Shown piece after piece: positions 22,435 through 30,654 of a stretch of DNA of 31,830 nt. The stretch comes from CAZVYS01 sp964630755 (lineage in GTDB: Bacteria; Patescibacteriota; Microgenomatia; UBA1400; CG1-02-47-37). Both the position numbers and the translations under genes were made by a program. The stretch is from positions 1-31,830 of the forward strand of contig CAZVYS010000010.1 in the NCBI GenBank assembly GCA_964630755.1. Direction: 5' to 3'. Position 1 is the first letter of the stretch. Each line of letters starts with the position of its first letter. The notes under the pieces are model-generated. The model did no database searches. It worked only from the letters and a program-made list of their open reading frames with translations, and was not told the DNA's origin.

Positions 22435-22450
22435 GTGTTTCTAAAATATA

Positions 22451-24892
22451 ATGACTAAATCTTTACCAACCAAAAATAAGTCTAGTCGGAAGTTTATAAA
22501 CACTGCCCTCGAAAACCTTCCTGAGATGGCACTATTAGATGTCCAACTTTCGTCATACAAATGGTTTATATCAAAGGGTATTAAGGAAGCTTTAGAAAGC
22601 ATTTCTCCAATTGACGATTTTACTGGTAAAAACTGGCAACTAGAATTTGGCGATCACTCTATTAGTCAAGCCAAATATTCTCCTCAAGTCTCTTTAGAAA
22701 AGGGCCTCACCTACGAGGTTCCTTTAAGAGTTAAGGCTAAACTAACCAATCTTCAAACCGGAGAAACTACCAAGCAAGAGGTTTTTATGGGAGACATTCC
22801 TATGATGACCAAGACTGGCACCTTTATTATTAATGGAATTGAAAGAGCTGTTGTTAACCAACTCGTCCGGTCTCCGGGCGTCTTTTTTTCAGGCACAATT
22901 GATTTATCAACTGGTCGAACGTTGCATCAGGCAGAACTGCGTCCTCTTAGAGGTTCTTGGCTAGAAATTAATGTTTCTCGCTACAATACTATTTCATGCA
23001 AAATTGACCGTCACCGTAAACTTAATGCAACTACCTTAATTAGAGCCATCGAACCCATTGACGACGAAGGTTTAATCAAGCTTTTTTCTGACGTTGATAC
23101 TAACGAAAAATACTCTTACCTTTTATCTACTTTAGAAAAAGACTCCTCAAAAACTCACGAAGAAGCCTTAATAGAGATTTATCAGAAAATGCGACCAGGC
23201 GAACCTGCTATTTTAGAAAATGCCAAAGAACTACTTCATCGTATGTTTTTTGATCCTCGCCGTTACGACTTGGGCGAAGTCGGTCGATACAAGTTAAATC
23301 GCCGCCTTAATCTAGAAGTTCCTTTGGAAACCAGAGTTTTAACTAAACAAGATATTATTTCTAGCGTAAAATATCTAATTAACCTTCAAAACAATCAAGG
23401 TAAAGTTGACGATATTGACTCATTGTCTAATCGACGAGTCAGGAGAGTTGGTGAACTAGTTGCCACTACTGCCTTTCGTTTGGGGCTTTTAAGGCTGGAG
23501 CGATCAATTCGAGAAAAAATGAGTTTGGCTAAAGCTGATGTAGAAATTACTCCTAGTACCTTAGTTAATCCTCGTCCAGTCATTGCTGCAGTTTCTGACT
23601 TTTTTAGACGAAACAGACTATCTACGATTTTAGATCAAACCAATCCTTTATCTGAGCTAGATAATCTTCGCCGACTTTCAGTTATGGGCCCAGGTGGTGT
23701 TACCAGGGAAAGAGCTTCATTCTCCATGAGAGACATCAATGCTAGTCAATACGGCCGTATTTGTCCAGTTCGTTCTCCGGAAGGCCCTAATATTGGCTTG
23801 GTTACTTACCTGGCTTTATACGCCCGTGTTAATCAATATGGCTTTTTAGAAACTCCTTATCGAAAAGTCAAAGCTGTCAAAAGTGGTAAAGTCACCAAAA
23901 TGAAAATCACCGACGAAATTGTCTATTTATCCAGTGACGAAGAAGAAAATCACTACATCACTCATACAGAAGTTAACATTGACAAAAATGGCTACATTAA
24001 AGATAGTTGGGTGCCGGCTCGTTTTCAAACAGAATTTTTAGAAAGCTCAGTCGAAAAAATCGAATACATCGACGTTGTCCCTCGTCAAGTTGTTGGTACT
24101 TCTGCCTCACTAATTCCCTTTATTGCCCATGACGAAGCTAATCGGGCTTTAATGGGTACCCACATGCAATGCCAGGCTGTGCCTCTAGTTAAGCCTGACT
24201 CTCCAGTTATCGGTACAGGCATGGAAGCAGTTGTTTCAAAAGCCATGAATCGTTTAGTAGCCGCTCTTGTTTCAGGAAAAGTCACTTATGTAGATTCTGA
24301 GAAAATCATTGTTGCCACCAGCCCTAAGGATAGGAAAAAACTAAAAGAATTTAAAAACTCTCTTCCTGAAAATATTACTATTTCTGGTAATAGTGTTGAA
24401 TATCAAGTTGTTAAATTTAATCGAACTACTCAATCAACTTGTTATTCTCAAAAACCTTTAGTTAATTTAAATGATCAAGTTAAATCAGGTCAAGTAATTA
24501 TTGATGGTCCCGCTTGTGATAATGGCGAATTATCTTTAGGCCAAAATCTGAAAATAGCTTACATGAGCTACGATGGTTTAGGTTACGAAGACGCTATTAT
24601 TATTTCTGACCGTTTAGTTAAACAAGATGTTTTAACTTCGATCATGATTAACGAATACGAGTCCAAGGTCATGGATACCAAACTAGGACCAGAAGAACTT
24701 ACCCGAGATATTCCTAACGTTGGTGAAACCGAGCTAAGTAATCTTGGCGAAGATGGTATTGTAGTTGTTGGTTCTCAAGTAGACCCCAATGATATTTTAG
24801 TGGGGAAAATTGCCCCCAAAGGTGAAACCGAACTAACTGCTGAAGAAAGATTATTAAGAGCCATTTTTGGTGAAATAGCCAGAGAAGTTTGA
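22451..24892 (+). CDS. rpoB: RNA polymerase beta subunit, N-terminal part up to an in-frame TGA
   Basis: Encodes 813 residues of beta. The lobe regions (MTKTGTFIINGIERAVVNQLVRSPG), the rifampicin region (LDQTNPLSELDNLRRLSVMGPGGVTRERA), GRICPVRSPEGPNIGL, and the region up to ETELTAEERLLRAIFGEIAREV are all well conserved. The frame then meets TGA at 24890, where the family normally has Lys or Arg (REVxDTSLRVPHG). The same frame continues with unmistakable beta sequence. Relative to E. coli, the rifampicin-contact position 513 is Thr and 526 is Asn. Start ATG 22451 follows promoter P2 and lacks a Shine-Dalgarno. Confidence 0.95.
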   Translation: MTKSLPTKNKSSRKFINTALENLPEMALLDVQLSSYKWFISKGIKEALESISPIDDFTGKNWQLEFGDHSISQAKYSPQVSLEKGLTYEVPLRVKAKLTNLQTGETTKQEVFMGDIPMMTKTGTFIINGIERAVVNQLVRSPGVFFSGTIDLSTGRTLHQAELRPLRGSWLEINVSRYNTISCKIDRHRKLNATTLIRAIEPIDDEGLIKLFSDVDTNEKYSYLLSTLEKDSSKTHEEALIEIYQKMRPGEPAILENAKELLHRMFFDPRRYDLGEVGRYKLNRRLNLEVPLETRVLTKQDIISSVKYLINLQNNQGKVDDIDSLSNRRVRRVGELVATTAFRLGLLRLERSIREKMSLAKADVEITPSTLVNPRPVIAAVSDFFRRNRLSTILDQTNPLSELDNLRRLSVMGPGGVTRERASFSMRDINASQYGRICPVRSPEGPNIGLVTYLALYARVNQYGFLETPYRKVKAVKSGKVTKMKITDEIVYLSSDEEENHYITHTEVNIDKNGYIKDSWVPARFQTEFLESSVEKIEYIDVVPRQVVGTSASLIPFIAHDEANRALMGTHMQCQAVPLVKPDSPVIGTGMEAVVSKAMNRLVAALVSGKVTYVDSEKIIVATSPKDRKKLKEFKNSLPENITISGNSVEYQVVKFNRTTQSTCYSQKPLVNLNDQVKSGQVIIDGPACDNGELSLGQNLKIAYMSYDGLGYEDAIIISDRLVKQDVLTSIMINEYESKVMDTKLGPEELTRDIPNVGETELSNLGEDGIVVVGSQVDPNDILVGKIAPKGETELTAEERLLRAIFGEIAREV

Positions 24893-24946
24893 GACACTTC
24901 TCTAAGAGTACCACACGGTGATGGCGGCACAGTTATTGATGTTTAG
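24890..24946 (+). other. Two in-frame stop codons inside conserved rpoB sequence
   Basis: TGA at 24890-24892 (codon 814) and TAG at 24944-24946 (codon 832). Between them the frame reads DTSLRVPHGDGGTVIDV and after them IFDREKGDELDPG, exactly as in intact beta subunits. One base change each (AGA or CGA to TGA; AAG to TAG) would restore Arg/Lys. There is no frame change and no inserted sequence. Confidence 0.95.
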
Positions 24947-24985
24947 ATTTTTGATCGAGAAAAAGGCGATGAGCTTGATCCAGGA

Positions 24986-25915
24986 GTGATTAAAAAAGTA
25001 ATAGTTCAAGTAGCTCAAATGAGAAAAATTGTAGTTGGAGATAAACTAGCTGGCCGTCACGGCAACAAAGGAGTTATTAGTAAAATAGTTCCTGAAAATG
25101 ACATGCCATATTTTGAAGACGGCACTCCCGTAGACATCATCATCTCGCCTTTATCAGTTTTGGCTCGCATGAACTTAGGCCAGCTACTTGAAGCTCAACT
25201 TGGTTGGGCTGCTTCAAAGCTAGGCTACAAACTTGGCCTACCTGTTTTTGAACATGTTGACGAAGAATTCGTATCAAAAGAACTAGCAAGAGCTGACTTG
25301 CCTATTAACGGCAAAGTTAGATTAATAGATGGCCGAACTGGCGAACCATTTGAAAAAGAAACAGCAGTTGGAGTTGCCTATACCTTAAAGTTAATTCACA
25401 TGGTCGAGGATAAAACACATGCTCGATCAACTGGACCTTACTCTTTAGTCACTCAACAGCCTTTAGGTGGAAAAGCTCAAATGGGCGGTCAGCGCTTAGG
25501 AGAAATGGAAGTCTGGGCTCTTGAAGCACATCGGGCTGCCCATACTCTGCAGGAAATGTTAACAATTAAATCTGATGATGTTGTTGGTCGGGCCAAAGCC
25601 TTTGAGGCCATAGTTAAGTCTTTAGACATTCCAGAGGCTACTATTCCAGAATCTTTTAGGGTTTTGGTCAAAGAGCTTAACTCTTTAAGCCTTAATGTTA
25701 TTCCAGGCGGTGTTTCAGATGACTTAAAAGATATCGAAGCCGAAAGCGAAGATACACAATCTGACGAAGACGCAAAATCTTCAAGCGAAGATACAGAATC
25801 AGACAAAGATGTTGAAGCCGAAGCCGAAGATACAAAAAAAGCTAAAGATTCAGGCTCTAAAGATACTAAAAAAGAAAATAAGCCTAAAAAAGACTCAAAA
25901 AAATCTAAAAAATGA
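24986..25915 (+). CDS. rpoB: RNA polymerase beta subunit, C-terminal part after in-frame TAG
   Basis: Same frame as the upstream part. It holds the catalytic-core end of beta (KIVVGDKLAGRHGNKGVIS, DGRTGEPFE, GGKAQMGGQRLGEMEVWALEAHRAAHTLQEML). If translated separately, the first usable start is GTG 24986, whose AGGAG overlaps the codon and is too close to serve as ribosome-binding site; ATG 25019 would cut into a conserved strand. The last about 68 residues form a low-complexity Asp/Glu/Ser/Lys tail beyond the normal beta C terminus (after LNSLSLNVIPGG). The stop overlaps the rpoC start (ATGA). Whether it is a separate polypeptide, a readthrough product or a sequencing error cannot be settled here. 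Confidence 0.93.
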   Translation: MIKKVIVQVAQMRKIVVGDKLAGRHGNKGVISKIVPENDMPYFEDGTPVDIIISPLSVLARMNLGQLLEAQLGWAASKLGYKLGLPVFEHVDEEFVSKELARADLPINGKVRLIDGRTGEPFEKETAVGVAYTLKLIHMVEDKTHARSTGPYSLVTQQPLGGKAQMGGQRLGEMEVWALEAHRAAHTLQEMLTIKSDDVVGRAKAFEAIVKSLDIPEATIPESFRVLVKELNSLSLNVIPGGVSDDLKDIEAESEDTQSDEDAKSSSEDTESDKDVEAEAEDTKKAKDSGSKDTKKENKPKKDSKKSKK

Positions 25916-28900
25916 ACAAACTAACCGACTTTACCACTTTGCAAATAAAACTTGCCTCTCCAGAGGTAATTAAGTCGTGGTCTCATGGAGAAGTTTTAAA
26001 ACCAGAGACTATTAACTACCGCACCCTAAAACCTGAAAAAGATGGTTTATTTTGTGAACGAATTTTTGGTCCAACTAAAGACTGGGAATGTTACTGTGGT
26101 AAATATAAACGCATTCGCTATCGCGGCATTATTTGTGATAAATGTGGCGTCGAAGTTACTCAAAGTCGAGTCAGACGAGAACGCATGGGCCACATTGGTC
26201 TTGCTTGTCCTGTGGCTCATATTTGGTTTTTCAAAGGAGCTCCTTCACATCTTTCCTTGTTATTAGGCGTTTCACCTCGGAACCTATCTGGTGTTATTTA
26301 TTTTGCTAAATATTTAGTTACAGAAGTTGATAACGAAGTAAAAAAAGATATCTATAAAACTCTTGACGAACAATACACCAGCAAGATTAAAGAATTAAAA
26401 GAAAAACACAAATCTGATTCAAAAACCGCCAATAAAGAAGGCCAAGAGCTTATTAAAGGTATTAAGAAAAAAATCAAATCAAAAGAGCAAATGGAGTTGG
26501 CTGTCTCTGAAGCCTTACTAAAAACCAAGCGCGAAATAGCTGTTTTAACTGAAACTTTGATTTCTGAAAAAGACACCTTAAAAGAAATTTTCGCGGCTGT
26601 TAAAGACTTAGTTAAAAAAACAGATCGATTAACTGTTTTGTCAGAAGAAGAGTATCTTAAGCTATGTGATTATGACGCCGCTTCTTTTATAAAAGTTGGC
26701 ATGGGAGCAGAAGCTATTTTAAAAGTTATTAAATCCTTAGACCTTAATAAATTAACCTCTAAATACCGCCAAGAAATTCAAAAATACTCTGGACAACGTC
26801 AAATTAAAGCTACTAAAATTCTTAGGATAATCGAAGGATTTAAAAAAGTAGGCATTGATCCTTCTTGGATGATTACTACTACTTTACCAGTCATTCCGCC
26901 TGATCTTAGACCCATGGTTCAACTTTCTGGTGGACATTTTGCCTCGTCAGATATTAATGATTTATACCGTCGAGTTATTAATCGAAATAATCGATTAAAA
27001 CATCTAATTAATTTAGGCGCGCCAGAAATAATTTTACGAAACGAAAAGCGAATGCTTCAAGAATCAGTTGATACTCTTATCGACACTTCTCAGGCAAGAA
27101 CTATTCGTCGACGTGGCACTAAAGAACTAAGGTCTCTAGCTGACATGTTAAGAGGCAAGCAAGGACGTTTCCGCCAAAACTTGCTTGGTAAACGAGTCGA
27201 CTATTCTGGCAGAAGCGTTATTGTAGTTGGCCCAGACTTAAATCTTAATCAAGCAGGGCTCCCAAAACTTATGGCTTTAGAGATTTTTAAGCCTTATGTT
27301 TTAAGAGAGTTAATTAATCGTGGCCATGCCCCAAATGTTAAATCAGCTAAACACGTGTTAGAACGTCGACCTCCAGAGGTTTTTGATATTTTAGAAGACA
27401 TTATCAAAGATCACCCAATCTTACTCAATCGAGCTCCAACTTTGCACAAACTTGGAATTCAAGCCTTTTTCCCCGTCTTAGTTGAAGGCAGCGCCATTAA
27501 GATTCATCCTTGTGTTTGTGCTGGTTACAACGCAGATTTTGACGGTGACCAAATGGCTGTTCATGTACCGCTATCAAAAGAAGCCAAAAAGGAAGCTATT
27601 AATTACTTAATGCCTGAACATAACTTACTTAAGCCTGCCGATGGATCACCGATTACTATTCCTAACAAAACAATGGCTCTTGGGGTTTACTATCTTACTT
27701 CAATAGACTCTAATCTCAAATTAGACAAAACAATTTATTCTAATCAAGAAGAAGCGATTACAGCCTATCAAAATAAAGTTATTAACTTACGTCAGCCTAT
27801 TCAAATTCGACTTGATAACAAACTAGTTGATACTACCATTGGTCGTTTATTTTTCAATCAAGTTTTGCCAAGCAATTTAGGCTTTATTAATAATGCAGTC
27901 CAATCAAGTGATATTAAAAATCTAATTAAGTCTGCCATAAACACTTGTGACTCAAAAGAGATAGTTAAACTTATCGATAGTCTAAAAGACCTAGGCTTCA
28001 AGTCCGTTACTCAGTCAGGATTATCAGTAGCAGTTACTGACTGTAAAATTATTCCTGAAAAAGACGAATTTATCCACAAAGCTAATCAAAAAGCTTTACT
28101 TATAGAAGAAAATTATAAAAATGGACTTATCACTAAAGAAGAAAAAAGACGATTAAGTAACGAGCTATGGATGGAAACTACTGACACTATTGCCGAAAAA
28201 ACCTGGAATTATTTCAAGAGCGATAACTCCGTTAAAGTCATTATCAACTCTGGTGGAACCAGGGCCTCAAAAGACCAGGTTAAACAATTAGCCGCCATGC
28301 GTGGATTAGTTGTTGATCCTTTAGGGAAAATTGTTGAGCTTCCAACGAAATCAAACTTTAGAGAAGGACTATCTATTTTTGAATATGTTACTTCCTCTAG
28401 GGGTTCAAGAAAAGGCTTAACTGACTCAGCTATTAAAACTGCTGACGCCGGTTACCTAACTCGTCGTTTAGTTGATGTAGCCCATGACATGATTATTCGG
28501 ATAGAAAATTGCAAAACTAAAGATTATCTAACCATTTCCACTGATATTCGACCTCAATCTTTCATCAGTCGTATCACTGGTCGATACCTTGCTCAAGATT
28601 TAAAACATAATAACAAAACAATTGCTAAAAAAGGCGACTTAATTGATGAAACTCTGGCTTTAGCTATAAAAAAAGCTAAGGTTCAGAAACTAGATGTTCG
28701 TTCACCAATGACCTGTGGAGCTGTTCATGGCTTGTGTGCTCAATGTTATGGTTGGGATTTTTCAACCAAGAAAAAAGTGACCATTGGCGCTCCAGTTGGA
28801 GTAGTAGCAGCTCAATCTATTGGCGAGCCTGGTACTCAGCTAACTATGCGAGTCAAGCACTTTGGCGGCATCGTTGTCTCCGACGTTACTCAAGGTTTGC

Positions 28901-29589
28901 CAAGAGTAGAAGAGCTTTTTGAAGCCCGCACTCCAAAAGTGGTCTCACCAGTTGCCCAAATCGATGGTAAAACTTCAATCAAAGAAACCCCGCAGGGTTA
29001 TGAATTTACTCTTACACCTATTACGGGTAAAAAACAACCTGTTACTTACAAAATTCCTCTCACTTCTACTATGAAATTTAAATCAGGTCAAATGGTCAAA
29101 AAAGGCCAACAACTAGCCACCGGAGCCCTTGTAATTAAAGACTTGCTAGAAATTAGAGGCTTAAGAGGAGCGCAAGAATACTTAATCAAAGAAATTCAAG
29201 CTGTTTATGAATCTCAAGGAATTCCTATTCATGATAAGCACTTTGAGATTATTGTTAGAAAAATGTCTGACAAAGTTCAGATTAACAAAATTGGCGATAC
29301 AGAGCTATTACTTGGTGAGTTTGTAGAAAAATCTCGCCTTAAAGAAGAAAATCAACAAGCTAAAACCAGTAAAGGCAAGCTTGCCTCAGCTGATCAGGTA
29401 GTTTTGGGGATAACTCGCTCTTCTTTACATACAGAGTCTTGGCTATCTGCTGCTTCATTTCAAAATACTTCAAGCATTCTAACCGCAGCAGCAGCTTCTG
29501 GAAAAGAAGATAAATTATTAGGTCTTAAAGAAAATGTTATAATCGGCAGACTCATTCCTACCAGCGAGGAGCGAGCTAAGCTAAGTTAA
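25912..29589 (+). CDS. rpoC: RNA polymerase beta' subunit
   Basis: 1225 residues, normal for a bacterial beta' without large insertions. The N-terminal zinc site has C60, C62, C75 and C78. The clamp and rudder region includes RFRQNLLGKRVDYSGRSVIVVGP. The catalytic NADFDGDQM (540-548) carries the three Asp that hold magnesium. The second zinc site lies in MTCGAVHGLCAQCYG, followed by the trigger-loop and bridge-helix region (GAPVGVVAAQSIGEPGTQLTMRVKHFGG). The C terminus ends in the usual SFQNTSSILTAAAASGKEDKLLGLKENVIIGRLIP. No interruption is seen. It is translationally coupled to rpoB and followed by rpsL after one base. Confidence 0.98.
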   Translation: MNKLTDFTTLQIKLASPEVIKSWSHGEVLKPETINYRTLKPEKDGLFCERIFGPTKDWECYCGKYKRIRYRGIICDKCGVEVTQSRVRRERMGHIGLACPVAHIWFFKGAPSHLSLLLGVSPRNLSGVIYFAKYLVTEVDNEVKKDIYKTLDEQYTSKIKELKEKHKSDSKTANKEGQELIKGIKKKIKSKEQMELAVSEALLKTKREIAVLTETLISEKDTLKEIFAAVKDLVKKTDRLTVLSEEEYLKLCDYDAASFIKVGMGAEAILKVIKSLDLNKLTSKYRQEIQKYSGQRQIKATKILRIIEGFKKVGIDPSWMITTTLPVIPPDLRPMVQLSGGHFASSDINDLYRRVINRNNRLKHLINLGAPEIILRNEKRMLQESVDTLIDTSQARTIRRRGTKELRSLADMLRGKQGRFRQNLLGKRVDYSGRSVIVVGPDLNLNQAGLPKLMALEIFKPYVLRELINRGHAPNVKSAKHVLERRPPEVFDILEDIIKDHPILLNRAPTLHKLGIQAFFPVLVEGSAIKIHPCVCAGYNADFDGDQMAVHVPLSKEAKKEAINYLMPEHNLLKPADGSPITIPNKTMALGVYYLTSIDSNLKLDKTIYSNQEEAITAYQNKVINLRQPIQIRLDNKLVDTTIGRLFFNQVLPSNLGFINNAVQSSDIKNLIKSAINTCDSKEIVKLIDSLKDLGFKSVTQSGLSVAVTDCKIIPEKDEFIHKANQKALLIEENYKNGLITKEEKRRLSNELWMETTDTIAEKTWNYFKSDNSVKVIINSGGTRASKDQVKQLAAMRGLVVDPLGKIVELPTKSNFREGLSIFEYVTSSRGSRKGLTDSAIKTADAGYLTRRLVDVAHDMIIRIENCKTKDYLTISTDIRPQSFISRITGRYLAQDLKHNNKTIAKKGDLIDETLALAIKKAKVQKLDVRSPMTCGAVHGLCAQCYGWDFSTKKKVTIGAPVGVVAAQSIGEPGTQLTMRVKHFGGIVVSDVTQGLPRVEELFEARTPKVVSPVAQIDGKTSIKETPQGYEFTLTPITGKKQPVTYKIPLTSTMKFKSGQMVKKGQQLATGALVIKDLLEIRGLRGAQEYLIKEIQAVYESQGIPIHDKHFEIIVRKMSDKVQINKIGDTELLLGEFVEKSRLKEENQQAKTSKGKLASADQVVLGITRSSLHTESWLSAASFQNTSSILTAAAASGKEDKLLGLKENVIIGRLIPTSEERAKLS

Positions 29590-29590
29590 T

Positions 29591-30112
29591 ATGCCAACTA
29601 TTAATCAACTAGTACGAAAAAAACGAAAGTCAAAGCCGAAAAAGATTAAATCAACTGCTTTACGCAAAACTTTTAATCTTAAGGATAGGCGAATGACTCC
29701 GACCACCAACCCGCAAAAGCGAGGAGTTTGTACTGTAGTCAAGACCATGACTCCCAAAAAACCCAATTCTGCTTTAAGAAAAATTGCTAGGGTTAGGCTC
29801 AGCAACAAGCAAGAGGTTACCGCCTATATTCCAGGAATTGGCCATGATCTAGCTGAACACTCAATTGTTATGGTTCGAGGTGGCCGCGTTCGAGACTTGC
29901 CTGGAGTTAAGTATCACATTGTTAGGGGTAAATACGATTGCTCTGGAGTAACTAATAGAAAGTCATCTCGATCAAAATACGGCACCAAAGCGTCTGGTGC
30001 TACTACTTCTGCTGATGCTGCCGCTGCTGGCGGTGGAGCTTCAGATGCACCTGTCTCGCCGAGTCAAGGCGGGCCGGCCGATGATAAACCAGCTGAGAAA
30101 GCCGCCGAATAA
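29591..30112 (+). CDS. rpsL: Ribosomal protein S12 with C-terminal extension
   Basis: S12 of the decoding centre. The body is conserved (PQKRGVCTVVKTMTPKKPNSALRK, RGGRVRDLPGVKYHIVRG, SRSKYGTK). At 173 residues it is longer than the usual 124-137: about 13 extra residues near position 25-40, and an Ala/Gly/Ser/Pro tail (134-173) after the normal end. K56/K57 of the PKKPNS loop are kept, but the position equivalent to K88 of mycobacterial S12 is Arg (R101), a substitution known to give streptomycin resistance there. Two bases separate its stop from rpsG. Confidence 0.97.
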   Translation: MPTINQLVRKKRKSKPKKIKSTALRKTFNLKDRRMTPTTNPQKRGVCTVVKTMTPKKPNSALRKIARVRLSNKQEVTAYIPGIGHDLAEHSIVMVRGGRVRDLPGVKYHIVRGKYDCSGVTNRKSSRSKYGTKASGATTSADAAAAGGGASDAPVSPSQGGPADDKPAEKAAE

Positions 30113-30114
30113 CT

Positions 30115-30597
30115 ATGCCAAGAACCGGAAAAACAAAAAAACGCCAGATTAGTCCTGACCCAATTTACCAAAGTCCTTTAGTGACTAAACTTGTCAACAA
30201 AGTCATGAAAGATGGCAAAAAGTCTATCGCTCAAAAACAAGTATATAAATCGCTAGAAATCTTAGCCAAACAAACCAAAACAGATGATCCAGTAGCCGTT
30301 TTGCGTCAAGCCATAGATAATGTTAAACCTTCAATGGAAGTCAGATCCCGAAGGGTTGGCGGAGCTGCTTATCAAGTGCCTATGCCTGTTAGAGGTGAAA
30401 GAAGAGAGGCCTTAGCCATTCGCTGGATCATCCAAGCTGCTAGAAATCGCTCCAATTCTGAATATCATCATTTTTATGACAAACTAACTGCCGAACTTCT
30501 AGATGCCAACAAAGGCCAAGGCGGAGCCGTTGATAGAAAAACCCAGACCCTCAAAGTCGCCGAAGCCAACCGCGCCTTCAGTCACTTTAGATGGTAG
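30115..30597 (+). CDS. rpsG: Ribosomal protein S7
   Basis: Primary 16S rRNA-binding protein of the 30S head. 160 residues, normal length. Recognised from SPLVTKLVNKVMKDGKKSIAQ, DNVKPSMEVRSRRVGGAAYQVP and ALAIRWIIQAARNRS. It ends with the expected VAEANRAFSHFRW. In many bacteria fusA follows directly; here RAYT2 and its palindromes come between. Confidence 0.98.
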   Translation: MPRTGKTKKRQISPDPIYQSPLVTKLVNKVMKDGKKSIAQKQVYKSLEILAKQTKTDDPVAVLRQAIDNVKPSMEVRSRRVGGAAYQVPMPVRGERREALAIRWIIQAARNRSNSEYHHFYDKLTAELLDANKGQGGAVDRKTQTLKVAEANRAFSHFRW

Positions 30598-30629
30598 TAG
30601 ATGATTAAATTGATATATCAACCTAAAAC

Positions 30630-30654
30630 ACCTTCAAGGATCATCCCTGTAGGC
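30630..30654 (+). repeat. REP family 2, copy 1 (downstream of RAYT2)
   Basis: 25-bp imperfect palindrome ACCTTCAAGGATCATC, then CCTGTAGGC. It touches the TAG stop of RAYT2 (complement of 30654-30656). Confidence 0.85.

Noticed and set aside
22202..22450. tRNA or other standard RNA gene before rpoB
   Set aside because: I could not fold a cloverleaf or find signature sequences of tRNA, SRP RNA, tmRNA or RNase P in this interval.
24890..24892. TGA as a sense codon (as in Gracilibacteria/SR1, where TGA is Gly)
   Set aside because: TGA clearly ends several genes here in ATGA overlaps (14102, 18468), the family residue at this site is Lys/Arg rather than Gly, and a TAG follows 17 codons later, so recoding of TGA alone would not help.
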